A stretch of DNA of 64,000 bases from CAZJRB01 sp964547995. Lineage in GTDB: Bacteria; Planctomycetota; Planctomycetia; Pirellulales; Thermoguttaceae. A program made the translations under genes and the position numbers. The stretch covers positions 43,761-107,760 of the forward strand of contig CAZJRB010000009.1 in assembly GCA_964547995.1 (NCBI GenBank), read 5' to 3'. The notes beneath the pieces were generated by a model, which saw only the letters and a list, made by a program, of their open reading frames with translations, had not been told where the DNA came from and did no database searches. Below, in pieces: positions 1 to 9,601 of the stretch. Within the stretch, counting starts at the first letter, position 1, and every line of letters begins with the position of its first letter.

Positions 1-698
1 AACCCGGCAGTTGCCGCAATGTGGGCCAGGCGTTTAGTGCCCCCAATGGGGGGAGGGGGGGGCGAAAGCCGTTTTCTGCCATTTTTGGTCTGAAAAATTG
101 GCTCTTCGACGGAAAAACATGATAGAATATCGGCTATATGTGAGCATACCCGGCGCGGTGAAAAACCGAGACTTTGCTAGAGGGCCTATCTGAAGCTGAG
201 GCGACGTTATAGAAGCAAGCAGACTCAAGCGAGAGTCCATTCACCAAAGTTTCGTGTTCACCCTGGCCTGCCAAAATCCTTCCAACTTCATCCGCTAACC
301 GGTGACAGGACAAACACACGTTTTTTGTCAACTTGGTTTTCGGCACCCCTAAGAAGAGTGGTCTCAGTAATTTTAGAGGGGGAAGCGTAGAATGGGTGGA
401 CGAATCCACCAAGCACGCCCTCAAAGCCAAAACTCGACCGCGAAACCAAGAGCGGCCGATTCCCAACCGGCTCCGAGTCCAGGCCACGGCCTCGACCGAC
501 TCCTCCCACGGCCCCGAGGCCCTCCTCAAGCCGGAATTCCCCTCCGACTCTTGCTCGGGGCGTGGAAAACGATTTTTCGGCCCCGTCATGTACGAACAAG
601 AACTGGCTTAGCCATGCAAACTCAACGATTCTCCCCCCCAAGGAAAAAGTCCGTAAACGAAGTTTCCTTCAGTAACCTCCAGCAAAAAGGATAGAACC
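1..698. other. No confident gene; intergenic or ancient remnant
   Basis: Several short overlapping open frames exist on both strands, but none has a recognisable domain, a convincing ribosome-binding site or a consistent codon pattern. The stretch starts with a G-rich run around 48-62 and ends in the leader of the secreted protein gene at 699. I see no tRNA, terminator hairpin or repeat element here. Confidence 0.4.
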
Positions 699-1463
699 AT
701 GACTAATCACATGACCTTCACGCGATTCACCAGAATGTTGATCTGGACGGCACTGATCGTGCCGGTGACCGGTTCCGCGGGCTTCGCGGAAGACTACCTC
801 GGTATGACACACTACTACAAATCGCGGGCCGAAGTGATCAACGCGGGCGTGGGACACAAAACGGCCCATGGCGCCATACTCACGGCCCAGGCAGGACACA
901 TAAGGGCCCAGGGCGAATATCTCAAGAGCCGCGCCGATGCTTTTGTCGCAATACAGAACGGCCGCAAAGTTCAGCAGGAAATCCACGGCATGAAACTCGA
1001 CAATACCCTGAAACACGCCGACGTGTTCTACAAGAAGAGGAAGCTCCACGCCGAATACTGCGCAACTCAGCCGCAACGAACCCGAAGCCCGGGCGAGGCG
1101 AAGTCGGCCGAACGGAAAATCATCCAGGCGCGCCTCACGTCGCATCAGCTTGACTGCGACGGCAATATCTCCTGGCCGTACGCTCTCATGGATAAACGAT
1201 TCGCCGAAAATCGCGAGAGGTTGGAGTCGTTCTTCGCTGCGCAAAGCCGCGGGGTTGATTTGCGGGAGTACCGTGAAGTCAAGATCGTCACCGACGAGAT
1301 GAAGGAAACGCTCAAGTCGATCATTCGGGATATTCCGCCTACCGAGTACCTGGCCGCCACGAAAATGCTCGACGGTCTCGCCACCGAAGCTCGCTACGCC
1401 CCTCAGAAAAGGGGCGACCGAATTGCTGGAAAGCAAGCGCCGCCGCCGAACAGCCCGGGATAG
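699..1463 (+). CDS. Secreted hypothetical protein
   Basis: A 254-residue protein with an N-terminal hydrophobic stretch (about residues 13-30, ending in an A-E-D-like cleavage region), which suggests Sec export. The mature part is mostly helical and rich in Lys, Arg, His and Ala; I recognise no domain. The start at 699 follows AAAAAGGATAGAACC, which supplies a purine-rich ribosome-binding site. A second Met at codon 5 is possible but less well placed. It stands alone, with the metK promoter region downstream. The function is unknown. Confidence 0.7.
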   Translation: MTNHMTFTRFTRMLIWTALIVPVTGSAGFAEDYLGMTHYYKSRAEVINAGVGHKTAHGAILTAQAGHIRAQGEYLKSRADAFVAIQNGRKVQQEIHGMKLDNTLKHADVFYKKRKLHAEYCATQPQRTRSPGEAKSAERKIIQARLTSHQLDCDGNISWPYALMDKRFAENRERLESFFAAQSRGVDLREYREVKIVTDEMKETLKSIIRDIPPTEYLAATKMLDGLATEARYAPQKRGDRIAGKQAPPPNSPG

Positions 1464-1870
1464 TAGACGGCTGTCTCCTGCGGAATCCGTGAAACCTTTG
1501 AGAGGAGTTGACAACGTTACAGCAGTCGCCTGCGGATTTTTTCCTGCGTCACTCTAACCCGAACGCCATTTTGTGCTGAATCGGCCGGAAAGGGGAGATA
1601 GAGGTAATCCCTAAAAGTTGGTGTTCTTGTGCTCATTTATTATCCGAATAATTAACCCATGTTTTCGACAACAACTTCGATGCTATTTCGCCATCATCTC
1701 CCGGCTGCCCGACGCCGGGCCTTCGACGCAACAACTTGGGGCGTCGATCACACCCCCCAAGCGACCGGTTGATTCCGCCCCCCAACAACCTCGCTTGTCA
1801 GTTTGGCCCCGGCATGTCTATAATTACCCCGTTGAAATCACCAAATGTCACGTGCAGGAGGAGGATTCCC
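1464..1870 (+). other. Intergenic region carrying the metK promoter
   Basis: About 400 bases without a gene. The distal part shows nothing clear. The proximal part holds a near-consensus sigma-70 promoter (1795-1824) and the strong metK ribosome-binding site. I looked for a SAM riboswitch because metK is downstream. The predicted transcript leader is only about 40 nt, too short for a known SAM aptamer. Confidence 0.5.
1795..1824 (+). promoter_or_regulatory. Sigma-70-type promoter of metK
   Basis: TTGTCA at 1795-1800 and TATAAT at 1819-1824 are separated by 18 bp. The -10 box is a perfect consensus and the -35 box matches five of six. Transcription would start near 1831, giving a leader of about 40 nt before the GTG start of metK at 1871. 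Confidence 0.7.
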
Positions 1871-3040
1871 GTGACAAACGGCAAGTACCTGTTTACGAGC
1901 GAGGCCGTCAGCGGAGGGCACCCCGACAAACTGGCCGACCAGATCTCCGACGGCATTCTGGACGCGCTCTTTGCTCAAGACCCTTTCAGCCGGGTTGCCT
2001 GTGAAACGATGGTGACAACCGGCGTGGCCTTCGTCGCCGGCGAAATCACGACAAAGGCGGTCATCGACTTCCCAGGGGTTGTCCGCCATGTAATCCGCGA
2101 GGCCGGCTATTTGGACGACGCTATGGGTATCTCGGCCGATACCTGCGCCGTCATGCTCTCGATCGACCGCCAGAGCCCCGACATCGCCATGGGGGTAAAC
2201 GAAAACAAGGAGGAAGGCAAGGAGATTGGGGCGGGCGACCAGGGCCTGATGTTCGGCTACGCCTGTAACGAGACCCCCGAGTTGATGCCGTTGCCGATCA
2301 CCCTGGCCCACCGGATTCTCCGGCGATTGACCGAAGCCCGCGAGAAGGCCGAAGTCGGCTGGCTCCGTCCCGACAGCAAGAGCCAGGTCACCATCGAGTA
2401 CGATGGTCCGCGGCCTGTGAGGATCGACACCATCGTTGTTTCGACCCAGCACGGCCCCGACGTCGGCCAGCAGGAAATCCGCGATTTTGTCATTGAACGC
2501 GTCATCAAGCCGGTATTGCCGCAGGAGTTGGTCAACGGGGAGATTACCTATCACATCAATCCGACGGGCCGGTTCGAGGTCGGCGGTCCGCACGGGGACT
2601 GCGGCCTGACCGGGCGGAAAATCATCGTCGATACCTACGGCGGCTGGGCACGCCACGGCGGCGGGGCCTTCAGCGGAAAAGACTGCACCAAGGTCGATCG
2701 AAGCGCCGCCTACATGGCCCGATACATCGCCAAGAATATCGTGGCCGCCGGATTGGCCCACCGGTGCGAGGTGCAACTCGCCTATGCCATCGGCGTCTCC
2801 GAGCCGGTCAGCGTGACCATCGATACCGAAGGGACCGGCAAGATCGACGACGAGAAATTATGCACGTTAGTCCGTCAGGTGTTCCCGCTGACCCCCACCG
2901 GTATCATCGACCACCTCGACCTCCGACGGCCCATCTATCGCAAGACGGCCGTCGGCGGGCACTTCGGCCGCAGCGAACCGGAGTTCACTTGGGAAAAAAC
3001 CGACAAGGCCGAAGAGCTGGCCGACGCGGCCAATCAGTAA
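1871..3040 (+). CDS. metK: S-adenosylmethionine synthetase
   Basis: A 389-residue methionine adenosyltransferase, making SAM from methionine and ATP in the cytoplasm. Family signatures are clear: the N-terminal FTSEAVSGGHPDKLADQISD (ATP/Mg binding), GAGDQGLMFGYA, HINPTGRFEVGGPHGDCGLTGR and GGGAFSGKDCTKVDRSAAYM. The open frame extends further upstream, but the GTG at 1871 is the start: it follows an AGGAGGAGG ribosome-binding site 7 nt away and gives the normal family N-terminus and length. The membrane-protein gene at 3044 starts 3 nt after its stop, so the two are probably cotranscribed. SAM made here feeds the methyltransferases in this window (rsmH, the DNA methylase) and QueA. Confidence 0.97.
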   Translation: MTNGKYLFTSEAVSGGHPDKLADQISDGILDALFAQDPFSRVACETMVTTGVAFVAGEITTKAVIDFPGVVRHVIREAGYLDDAMGISADTCAVMLSIDRQSPDIAMGVNENKEEGKEIGAGDQGLMFGYACNETPELMPLPITLAHRILRRLTEAREKAEVGWLRPDSKSQVTIEYDGPRPVRIDTIVVSTQHGPDVGQQEIRDFVIERVIKPVLPQELVNGEITYHINPTGRFEVGGPHGDCGLTGRKIIVDTYGGWARHGGGAFSGKDCTKVDRSAAYMARYIAKNIVAAGLAHRCEVQLAYAIGVSEPVSVTIDTEGTGKIDDEKLCTLVRQVFPLTPTGIIDHLDLRRPIYRKTAVGGHFGRSEPEFTWEKTDKAEELADAANQ

Positions 3041-3043
3041 ACC

Positions 3044-3919
3044 ATGACTGCCGAACCCTCCGTCCAACCAAGCCGCGTGCCGGGACAACTGCTTCAACAA
3101 CCCGCCGGTAATGTGGCTCGCTGGTCCGTGGGGATGCTGCACGGGTTCCTTTGGTGTGCCGCGTTGTTGGTTGCCTGGCGGCGGTTGGCCGGGGCGCTCT
3201 CCCGGCCGCTGGAGCCCGGGGCAATGTTCCTTGTCGGTATCCTGGTTGCCGTGGCGGCCGTTGCCATTCGACTGTTGGGACACTACTTCCCGTTGTACGA
3301 GGAAGCATCGCACGAGAAACCATCGCGGATCGTCTCGCTGATGTCTCTATCGCCGACGGCGGCGGTGTTGGCCCTGGGGTCGGCGTTGAGCTTGCCCGAA
3401 ACGGCCCCGGCGGGATTGATCGCGTTCTGGTCGCTCGTGGCGGCGGAAGAGCTTTGGGCATGGCGGCCACTCGTTTGGCGGGTCCGTGGTCGTGCCGGCT
3501 CGTCACGGCCGGCCCGCGTCGATTCGCCCGATGTCGCTTCCCCGCACCCCTCCCCCGCGAAGCCCTCGACCTCGGCGCCTTCGATCACGTTGTTGCCTTC
3601 CTTGCCTCCCGACACAGTCCCGGGCGCCGACGTGCTGCAACAGTTGACCCGTTCTCAGGCAGCCGACGGCAGCGAGCGGGTTTCCGGCTGGCTTCGGGTG
3701 CCGCTCTGCGCAGGTCAGCGAACGGCAAGCATTCACCTGGCGTTTTGCCCGCCGTTTCCAAAAACCCCGGTGCTGGACGTGGAACGGCTCGATGGTCCCG
3801 AGGCCCGGATCAAGACGGCTCAAGTGCTGCCTCACGGGGTCCGGCTCGATCTGAAGCTCCGCCACGCGGCGGAGGAGCCGCTCGACGTGCTGTTGCAGTT
3901 TTCGGCGCGGTCCCCCTGA
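3044..3919 (+). CDS. Membrane protein of unknown function, metK-linked
   Basis: A 291-residue protein. The N-terminal half has three to four hydrophobic segments (about residues 28-52, 62-85, 100-120 and 125-145). A Ser/Pro/Arg-rich linker follows, then a soluble C-terminal part (about 190-290) that looks like a compact beta-rich domain ending in LDVLLQFSARSP. The start lies 3 nt after metK, which points to translational coupling. I do not recognise the family; it may be planctomycete-specific. The role is unknown. Confidence 0.7.
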   Translation: MTAEPSVQPSRVPGQLLQQPAGNVARWSVGMLHGFLWCAALLVAWRRLAGALSRPLEPGAMFLVGILVAVAAVAIRLLGHYFPLYEEASHEKPSRIVSLMSLSPTAAVLALGSALSLPETAPAGLIAFWSLVAAEELWAWRPLVWRVRGRAGSSRPARVDSPDVASPHPSPAKPSTSAPSITLLPSLPPDTVPGADVLQQLTRSQAADGSERVSGWLRVPLCAGQRTASIHLAFCPPFPKTPVLDVERLDGPEARIKTAQVLPHGVRLDLKLRHAAEEPLDVLLQFSARSP

Positions 3920-4003
3920 GTTCGGCAGAATCGATGACTTGACAAAGCAAATCCGTCAAACCGACGATTGCGGGGCCCGCCCCCCGCCTGGGGGAAGAAA
4001 CCC

Positions 4004-4031
4004 TTGACTTTGGGCCTGTGGCACGCATAAT
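4004..4031 (+). promoter_or_regulatory. Candidate promoter of the DNA methyltransferase gene
   Basis: TTGACT (4004-4009) and CATAAT (4026-4031) are 16 bp apart, about 35 bp upstream of the start at 4065. The -35 box is good and the -10 box acceptable. Confidence 0.45.
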
Positions 4032-4064
4032 GTTGCTTCGGAAGATACCGGAGGTTACGGGAAG

Positions 4065-5639
4065 ATGCGAACCGAGGCAGACGAGAACCGGGAGGTGCTG
4101 AATCTGACCGAAGCGGCTCGGTTCATTCGAGTCAGCGAGAAAACCCTTCGGGAAATGGCGCGTAGGGAGCGGGTGCCGTGCCGGAAGGTCGGCCGTGAAT
4201 GGCGATTCCTCCGTCGAGGCCTTCAGCAGTGGCTCGCCGGCCCGGCGGCCAACCCTGTCGTGGCCGACTCTCCGGAAACGTACCGACAGACAACGCTCTT
4301 TCCGGGCGCGGCCAGCGGCGAGGACGAAGAAAGGCGTCCCAGCTTCGGGGACACGGCCTTCACGAAAAACCGGCGTGAACCACTCCACCGCTGGGTCCCG
4401 TGGATTGCCGGTTTCTCGGCAAGCTTCGTCAACGAAGTCTTTGATGCAGCAATTTCCGGGGAACCAGGGGAAGCTACGGTTCTCGACCCGTTTGCCGGGG
4501 TGGGCACGACGCTTGTGGAAGGTTTGAAGCGAGGGCATAACGTCGTGGGGTTCGAGATCAACCCATACGCAGCCCTTGCGTGTGATGTGAAATTGTCCTA
4601 TGCACGCCGCCGGCTGAAGCCGCTCACTGAGGGAATCAACAAGGTGCAGGAACTGCGGCAGAGACGATGGGCAAGAAACGCGAGGCCGAGATCAACGCCG
4701 CCAGGTAACTTCAGGAGTAGGACGGCTTTTTTCAGTCCGGCGGTTGAGCGTGAAGTGCTTCTACTCCAGGACTTCATCGCCGAACAAACCGATGCCTTTG
4801 TCAAGAAGGTCCTGAAGATCGCTTTTGGATCTGTCATGGTCGGCTTCTCGAACTATTCCTATGAGCCCAGTCTCAGCACCCGTTCCGCTGCGGGAAAGGA
4901 CGAAATCGAATACGCAGACGTACTGAAGACCTTCTGCGAGAAGCTGTGGGAAATAGAGGCCGACATTCGCTTGCTTCAGCGGCAGATCAAACGCTATGCG
5001 CACAAGCCCAAGACCAAGGTGTACCAGCGTTCTTACTTCGACAGCACCGGCGTGCTATCCCCTGGCAGCGTTGACGTCCTCGTGACGTCCCCTCCCTATC
5101 TGAACAACTACCACTATGTGCGAAACACGAGACCGCAACTCTACTGGCTCGGGTTGGTCGACGGAAAGGAGGATCTGAAGAAGCTGGAGGAGAGAAGTTT
5201 TGGCCGATTCTGGCAGACGGTACGGGGTGCTCCTCCGATCGAGTTGTCGTTTGAGCTTCCGGAACTTCAGGAGGTCCTCCACCGCATCCGGGAGCGCAAC
5301 CCGGAGAAGGGCGTCTACGGCGGCGGCGGATGGGCAAACTACGCCGCTACTTACTTCAATGACTGCAATAAGTTCTTTGACGTCACTCGGCACGTGATGA
5401 AGCCGGGGGGTTGGGTAGTCGTCGTTATCGGCAACAACATTGTGCAAGGGGTCCATGTCGAAACGGATCGACTCTTCGCGGAAATCGGTGAGCTACACGG
5501 CTTCAAGGTTGAGCGCATGCACCGGGTGCGAAAGAAACGAACCGGCTCCAGCATTGTCAACTCATCGGTGCGGGCCGGGGTTACCAGGAAACGGACAGAG
5601 CTATATGAGACGGCCCTCGAATTCAGGGTCCCCGAATGA
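4065..5639 (+). CDS. HTH-fused DNA methyltransferase (SPPY type), orphan
   Basis: A 524-residue protein. Residues about 13-58 form an excisionase/MerR-like helix-turn-helix (LTEAARFIRVSEKTLREMAR ... KVGREWRF). The rest is a SAM-dependent DNA methyltransferase: motif I is DPFAGVGTTLVEGL (about residues 141-154) with acidic GFEINPYAAL after it, and the catalytic motif IV is TSPPYLNNYHY (about 343-353), as in N4-cytosine or N6-adenine enzymes. The motif order is I then IV. No restriction endonuclease, specificity subunit or second methylase lies nearby, so it is an orphan by context. The downstream gene is convergent with only 6 bp between. The target sequence and exact chemistry cannot be read from the sequence. 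Confidence 0.85.
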   Translation: MRTEADENREVLNLTEAARFIRVSEKTLREMARRERVPCRKVGREWRFLRRGLQQWLAGPAANPVVADSPETYRQTTLFPGAASGEDEERRPSFGDTAFTKNRREPLHRWVPWIAGFSASFVNEVFDAAISGEPGEATVLDPFAGVGTTLVEGLKRGHNVVGFEINPYAALACDVKLSYARRRLKPLTEGINKVQELRQRRWARNARPRSTPPGNFRSRTAFFSPAVEREVLLLQDFIAEQTDAFVKKVLKIAFGSVMVGFSNYSYEPSLSTRSAAGKDEIEYADVLKTFCEKLWEIEADIRLLQRQIKRYAHKPKTKVYQRSYFDSTGVLSPGSVDVLVTSPPYLNNYHYVRNTRPQLYWLGLVDGKEDLKKLEERSFGRFWQTVRGAPPIELSFELPELQEVLHRIRERNPEKGVYGGGGWANYAATYFNDCNKFFDVTRHVMKPGGWVVVVIGNNIVQGVHVETDRLFAEIGELHGFKVERMHRVRKKRTGSSIVNSSVRAGVTRKRTELYETALEFRVPE

Positions 5640-5645
5640 TCGGCC

Positions 5646-7712
5646 TCAGTTGACCTTGGCCACCTGGCGGAGATTGAGAAAATCGACCGTGATTGCCAGC
5701 ACTTCATCCAAGTAGTAGTCACGTTCGATTTTGTTCTCGCTGGAGCCGCTGAGGTCTTCGAGCTTCTTCTCTTTCTCTTTCTCGGAATTCAACTCGGCGC
5801 GTTCCTTGAGGAACTTCTCTTCGTGCAGCGTGATTCTCTTCCTCGCTTTGTATTTCTTGTAACGGGCGATGTCCTTGAGCACGTCCTGGAAGTCCTTCGA
5901 GTCGCCGCAGCGTTTCTTTGAGCGATCGCGGAGTTGATTGAGGATATTATCGTTCACGCGGGTAAGCTTCTTGTATTCGAGCGACTTGACCTGGTTCCAC
6001 GCGATCGGATAGTCCAGGTCGGCCTCGCTTACGTCCCAATGCGAACTCGGCGAGGGCAGTTCGATGTCGGGCTTCACGCCGTGTTCTTGGGTGCTGTCGC
6101 CGCTGGGGCGATAGAACTGCTGCATGGTGATTTTCAGGGCACCCAGGGGCGGCACGTTGGGGATGCCGAACAGCCGGTGCCTCAAGTCCTGGAGGCTTTG
6201 CACCGTTCCCTTGCCGTGGGTCGATACGTCGCCGATGATCAGCCCGCGGTGGTAATCCTGGATCGCCCCGGCAAGGATCTCGCTCGCGCTGGCGCTGAAC
6301 TTGTCGATCAGTACGACCAGCGGTCCCGACCAGACGGTGCCGGGATTGAGGTCGTTGTATGGGGTGATCCGGGCGTCGCCGTCGTCGGAGGGGCGGCCCT
6401 TGACTTGCACGACGGGGCCCTCGTCGATGAACAACCCGGTCAGGTTGATTGCCTCGGTGAGCGATCCGCCGCCGTTGCCGCGCAGGTCGAGAACCAGCGC
6501 GTCGACGGCGTCCTCCTTGAACTCATCGAGAATCTTTCGGACGTCGCGGGTGGCGCTCTTGTAGTTGAGATCGCCGCGCCGAGCGGCACTCATGTCCATG
6601 TAGAAGCTGGGGAGATCGATCACGCCGATCTTGTACGGTTTGCCGTCCGGCTTGATCCCCGTTTCGAAAACGGCCGATTGGGCCTCGGAATCTTTCAACT
6701 CGATCTTGGCGCGGGTGATATTGATGATTTTCCGCTTGCCGGCGGGGGGGACGACCTCGAGGCGGACGACGGTCCCCCGCTTACCGCGGATCATCTTGAC
6801 CACGTCGGAAAGCTTCATGTCGACCGTATCCACGATCTCTCCGTCGGTGCCTTGGCCGACACCGACGATCTTGTCTTCAATCTTGAGTTCCCCCTGCTTG
6901 TCGGCAGCGCCGCCCTTGATGATCTTCTTGACGGTCGTGTACCCGTCGACCGATTGCAGCGACGCGCCGATGCCGTCCAATTGCAGCCGCATGATGATTT
7001 CGAAGTTCTCCAGGGTGCTCGGCGACATGTAGGCGGTGTGCGGATCAAACGACGTTGTCAGCGAGGTGAGGTACATTTCCAGGAGTTCTTCGCCGTCGAT
7101 TTGGTGCATCCGCTTGGCAAAGCTATGGTAACGGCGCTCCAGCTTCTCCCGGGCTTCCTTCCCCTCAATATCATCGACTTTTAGTATCAAGAGGTCGTAC
7201 TTGATCCGCTTGCGCCACTTGTCGCGGGCTTCCGCGGCGGTTTTCGGATAGTTGGTCAGTTCGCGATCGCTGATTAGCTCTTCGTCGACCGCAAAATCGG
7301 GCTCCACCTTCAGGAGTTCATCGACGAGTTTCACCCGCTCGTCTATGCGCTTCAGGAACGTCTGAAAAACCTCGTACGCAAAGCTGACATCGCCTTTGCG
7401 CGCCATGTCGTCCAGATCGTTTCGACGCTTCATGAAGGCGTCGATATCAGATTGGTAGAAATATACCTTCCAGGGGTCCAGCGATTTCAGGAACGTCTTC
7501 ATGCAACGTTGCGAAATTTCATCGTCCACGTCGTGCTTCGAGAGATGTTCTCGAAGCAACAACGAGACTACCGATCGCGTGATGTGCCGCTGCTCGGTAT
7601 TCGGCGCAACCGGGTCGGCCCACAACGCTGGGCACAGCAACGAAAGGGCCAACAATCCGAACAGCAAGCCGGCAGCGGACCACCGGACGGCGGGAATTAT
7701 CAAACGCTTCAT
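5646..7712 (-). CDS. prc: Carboxy-terminal processing peptidase (Prc/Tsp, S41)
   Basis: A 688-residue periplasmic tail-specific protease that degrades proteins from their C-termini. It begins with a signal peptide (MKRLIIPAVRW followed by a hydrophobic run to about residue 33). An N-terminal helical domain (about 35-200) precedes a PDZ domain (about 225-320; FEIIMRLQLDGIGASLQ). The S41 catalytic core has FSASASEILAGAIQDY with the nucleophile Ser and STHGKGTVQSL with the general-base Lys. The Lys/Glu-rich C-terminal extension is typical of the E. coli Prc class. The open frame runs 17 codons further, but the Met at 7712 directly precedes the signal peptide and follows a GAGGA motif. Confidence 0.93.
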   Translation of the reverse strand: MKRLIIPAVRWSAAGLLFGLLALSLLCPALWADPVAPNTEQRHITRSVVSLLLREHLSKHDVDDEISQRCMKTFLKSLDPWKVYFYQSDIDAFMKRRNDLDDMARKGDVSFAYEVFQTFLKRIDERVKLVDELLKVEPDFAVDEELISDRELTNYPKTAAEARDKWRKRIKYDLLILKVDDIEGKEAREKLERRYHSFAKRMHQIDGEELLEMYLTSLTTSFDPHTAYMSPSTLENFEIIMRLQLDGIGASLQSVDGYTTVKKIIKGGAADKQGELKIEDKIVGVGQGTDGEIVDTVDMKLSDVVKMIRGKRGTVVRLEVVPPAGKRKIINITRAKIELKDSEAQSAVFETGIKPDGKPYKIGVIDLPSFYMDMSAARRGDLNYKSATRDVRKILDEFKEDAVDALVLDLRGNGGGSLTEAINLTGLFIDEGPVVQVKGRPSDDGDARITPYNDLNPGTVWSGPLVVLIDKFSASASEILAGAIQDYHRGLIIGDVSTHGKGTVQSLQDLRHRLFGIPNVPPLGALKITMQQFYRPSGDSTQEHGVKPDIELPSPSSHWDVSEADLDYPIAWNQVKSLEYKKLTRVNDNILNQLRDRSKKRCGDSKDFQDVLKDIARYKKYKARKRITLHEEKFLKERAELNSEKEKEKKLEDLSGSSENKIERDYYLDEVLAITVDFLNLRQVAKVN

Positions 7713-7763
7713 GCGGAAATCCTCGGAGTAGGGGAAACTACGGGAAAATGCCAGGGACGCCAA

Positions 7764-7863
7764 GCTTTGTCAAGTCTTAATTTTGGGGTTGTCCGTGTCG
7801 TAAACCGTTGGCACTGCTGGACTAGCCAGCAGTGGCACCCCAAATCTTAATTCTGACACAGCA
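7764..7863. repeat. Palindromic intergenic element (GTCAAGTCTTAATTTTGGGG family)
   Basis: The left end GCTTTGTCAAGTCTTAATTT is roughly the reverse complement of the right end ACCCCAAATCTTAATTCTGA. Between them lies a strong internal hairpin, GGCACTGCTGG-ACTAG-CCAGCAGTGGC. The left arm closely matches the left arm of the element at 22667. No open reading frame is present, so this is a MITE/REP-like element upstream of the protease gene. Confidence 0.6.
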
Positions 7864-8046
7864 CTAGCTTAACCATGTCTTAATACTACTCGCTACCGGT
7901 CGTTGGAACAAGGCGAACTCCGGTCTTGCGGGACGGGGTGGAAACGGGTCGATCAGGGGGTGCGAAACACCGACCGGCAGTTCCGGGTTTACCTTCTTAG
8001 TAATACGAACCAGCGTACCTGCCCGGTTCGCTGTAAAACTGGGCAA

Positions 8047-9519
8047 CTACAGCGGACACACAACGCGAAAACCGTGGGTCGGACGATGAAGGTCCGGGTC
8101 GGTACCGGTCCGACTGGCAGCCCGACACTCGGCGGGCCTGCTGCGATAACAGCCGCCACGGGCCACCCGCCTGTCCCCCGAGGGCGGCCCTCGGGGATCG
8201 CTCCGGGCAGCGCTGCGGTAATACTCGATATCGTACCAATCGCTGCACCATTCCCAGACATTTCCGTGCATGTCATAGAGAGCCCATGCATTCGGCTTGT
8301 AGGAACCGACGCTCGTGGTTCCGCGCAGGCGTTTGCGTTCCTCCGGATCGTCGGGCTCGATATTTGCGTTTGCATCGGAAAGCTTCTTGCCCACGCCAAA
8401 CAGCGTGTCGGTATCTGCGCGGCAGGCGTACTCCCATTCCGCCTCGGTCGGCAGTCGGTACTTGCGACCGGCATCCTGTTCCTCCGGCAGCGAGGAAAGC
8501 TTGCGACAGAATTCCACCGCGTTATTCCAAGAAACCAGCTCAACCGGAAAGCGGTGAGTATCGGTTCCCGGCACCAGCCTGAAGCGGCTGGGATTTTCTC
8601 CCATCACTCGTTCGTACTCCTCTTGGGTCACTTCGTAAATGCCCATGTAAAACGGCTTGGTAATTCGGACGGGGTGCCGCGGGGCCTCGTCCTCGTCAGC
8701 TCTCCTTTCGCCCTCGGCAGCCCCCATCATGAACTCACCCGGCCGGATCAGTACGAACTCCATGCCGATACTGTTGCCGAACCACCCCGGCGTATCCTCG
8801 GGCACCGGCTCAGGCTGCCAGGACCCGTCGGCAACGGGAGGCGGTTTGTCGCGGTGCCCCGGGGCAGATCCCTCCTTCGAACCCCGTGTACCGATCCAAA
8901 TCAAGGTCCCGGCAATCCCGATAAGGATGAAAACAGGTATGGTCCGCAAGAAGATGAGCAGGATGACGTTTCCTTCACCAGCGATTGACCGCAGGAGGCC
9001 GTCGGCTTTTCGCGGCATCGCGATCGTTCCCCGCCAGGTCGAGCCGAGCGACGCCGCGATGCCTCCGGTCAGGGTGCGATACCACCGCGGATCGTCGTGG
9101 CGCTGGGCACGTTCGGTCCAATCGGGTTCAAACTCGGGTGCCGGCGAGTCCCTTTGCCCGACCGGTCGCTTCCATGGAGATTGTCGGTCAGGTGATGCGG
9201 GCTGGTGGCTGGGCAATTTCGGCGGCTTGGCCGGTGCCGGAAGTTGCCCACGCAATTGCTCGTCGTACTTCTGGCGTTGTTCCGCATCGAGCAGACACAC
9301 GCGGGCGGCGGAGATCTCGTTGAGGAGTTGCTGGGACTGTTCCGAATGCTTGCCGCTTTGGAAGGAACGGACGAGCGTCATCCGCATGTCGGCCGCATTG
9401 GAGATCACGTCGGGATCCGGTTCGAAAAGGTCGATGCCGAGCAACCGATAGTGATTTGGCGGCTGATCTCTTGGCGGAATCGCCAGCCACTTGTGGTAAG
9501 GATCAAATGCTTTGGACAC
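8047..9519 (-). CDS. SUMF1/FGE-type protein with DnaJ-like N-terminal module
   Basis: A 490-residue protein. Residues 1-95 form a module starting AFDPYHKWLAIPPRDQPP and ending in LLDAEQRQKYDEQLR; the NHYRLLGIDLFEPDPDVI core looks like a degenerate J-domain that planctomycetes place ahead of kinases and FGE domains. A linker and one membrane segment (about residues 195-217; FVLILIGIAG-like) follow. The C-terminal 230 residues are a formylglycine-generating-enzyme/SUMF1 fold, with EFMMGAAEGE, PVELVSWNNAVEFCRKL, YRLPTEAEWEYACRAD, YDMHGNVWEWCSDWY and the ending HGFRVVCPL. It may be a structural or ligand-binding FGE-sulfatase-fold protein rather than a sulfatase activator. The start is GTG at 9519, matching the sister protein upstream. 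Confidence 0.88.
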   Translation of the reverse strand: MSKAFDPYHKWLAIPPRDQPPNHYRLLGIDLFEPDPDVISNAADMRMTLVRSFQSGKHSEQSQQLLNEISAARVCLLDAEQRQKYDEQLRGQLPAPAKPPKLPSHQPASPDRQSPWKRPVGQRDSPAPEFEPDWTERAQRHDDPRWYRTLTGGIAASLGSTWRGTIAMPRKADGLLRSIAGEGNVILLIFLRTIPVFILIGIAGTLIWIGTRGSKEGSAPGHRDKPPPVADGSWQPEPVPEDTPGWFGNSIGMEFVLIRPGEFMMGAAEGERRADEDEAPRHPVRITKPFYMGIYEVTQEEYERVMGENPSRFRLVPGTDTHRFPVELVSWNNAVEFCRKLSSLPEEQDAGRKYRLPTEAEWEYACRADTDTLFGVGKKLSDANANIEPDDPEERKRLRGTTSVGSYKPNAWALYDMHGNVWEWCSDWYDIEYYRSAARSDPRGPPSGDRRVARGGCYRSRPAECRAASRTGTDPDLHRPTHGFRVVCPL

Positions 9520-9601
9520 AACCGCCCCCGTTATGGGTCGACGCCGGTTTAGCTCCAATTCCCGATCTGAATGCGGACTATTATACCCATCCAATGCGGG
9601 T

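Noticed and set aside
333..611. 92-codon plus-strand ORF near the left end
   Set aside because: No ribosome-binding site, domain or codon bias; competing open frames of equal quality lie on the other strand.
1464..1870. SAM riboswitch upstream of metK
   Set aside because: The promoter at 1795-1824 leaves only a 40-nt leader; no SAM-I, SAM-II or SAM-IV pattern is seen.
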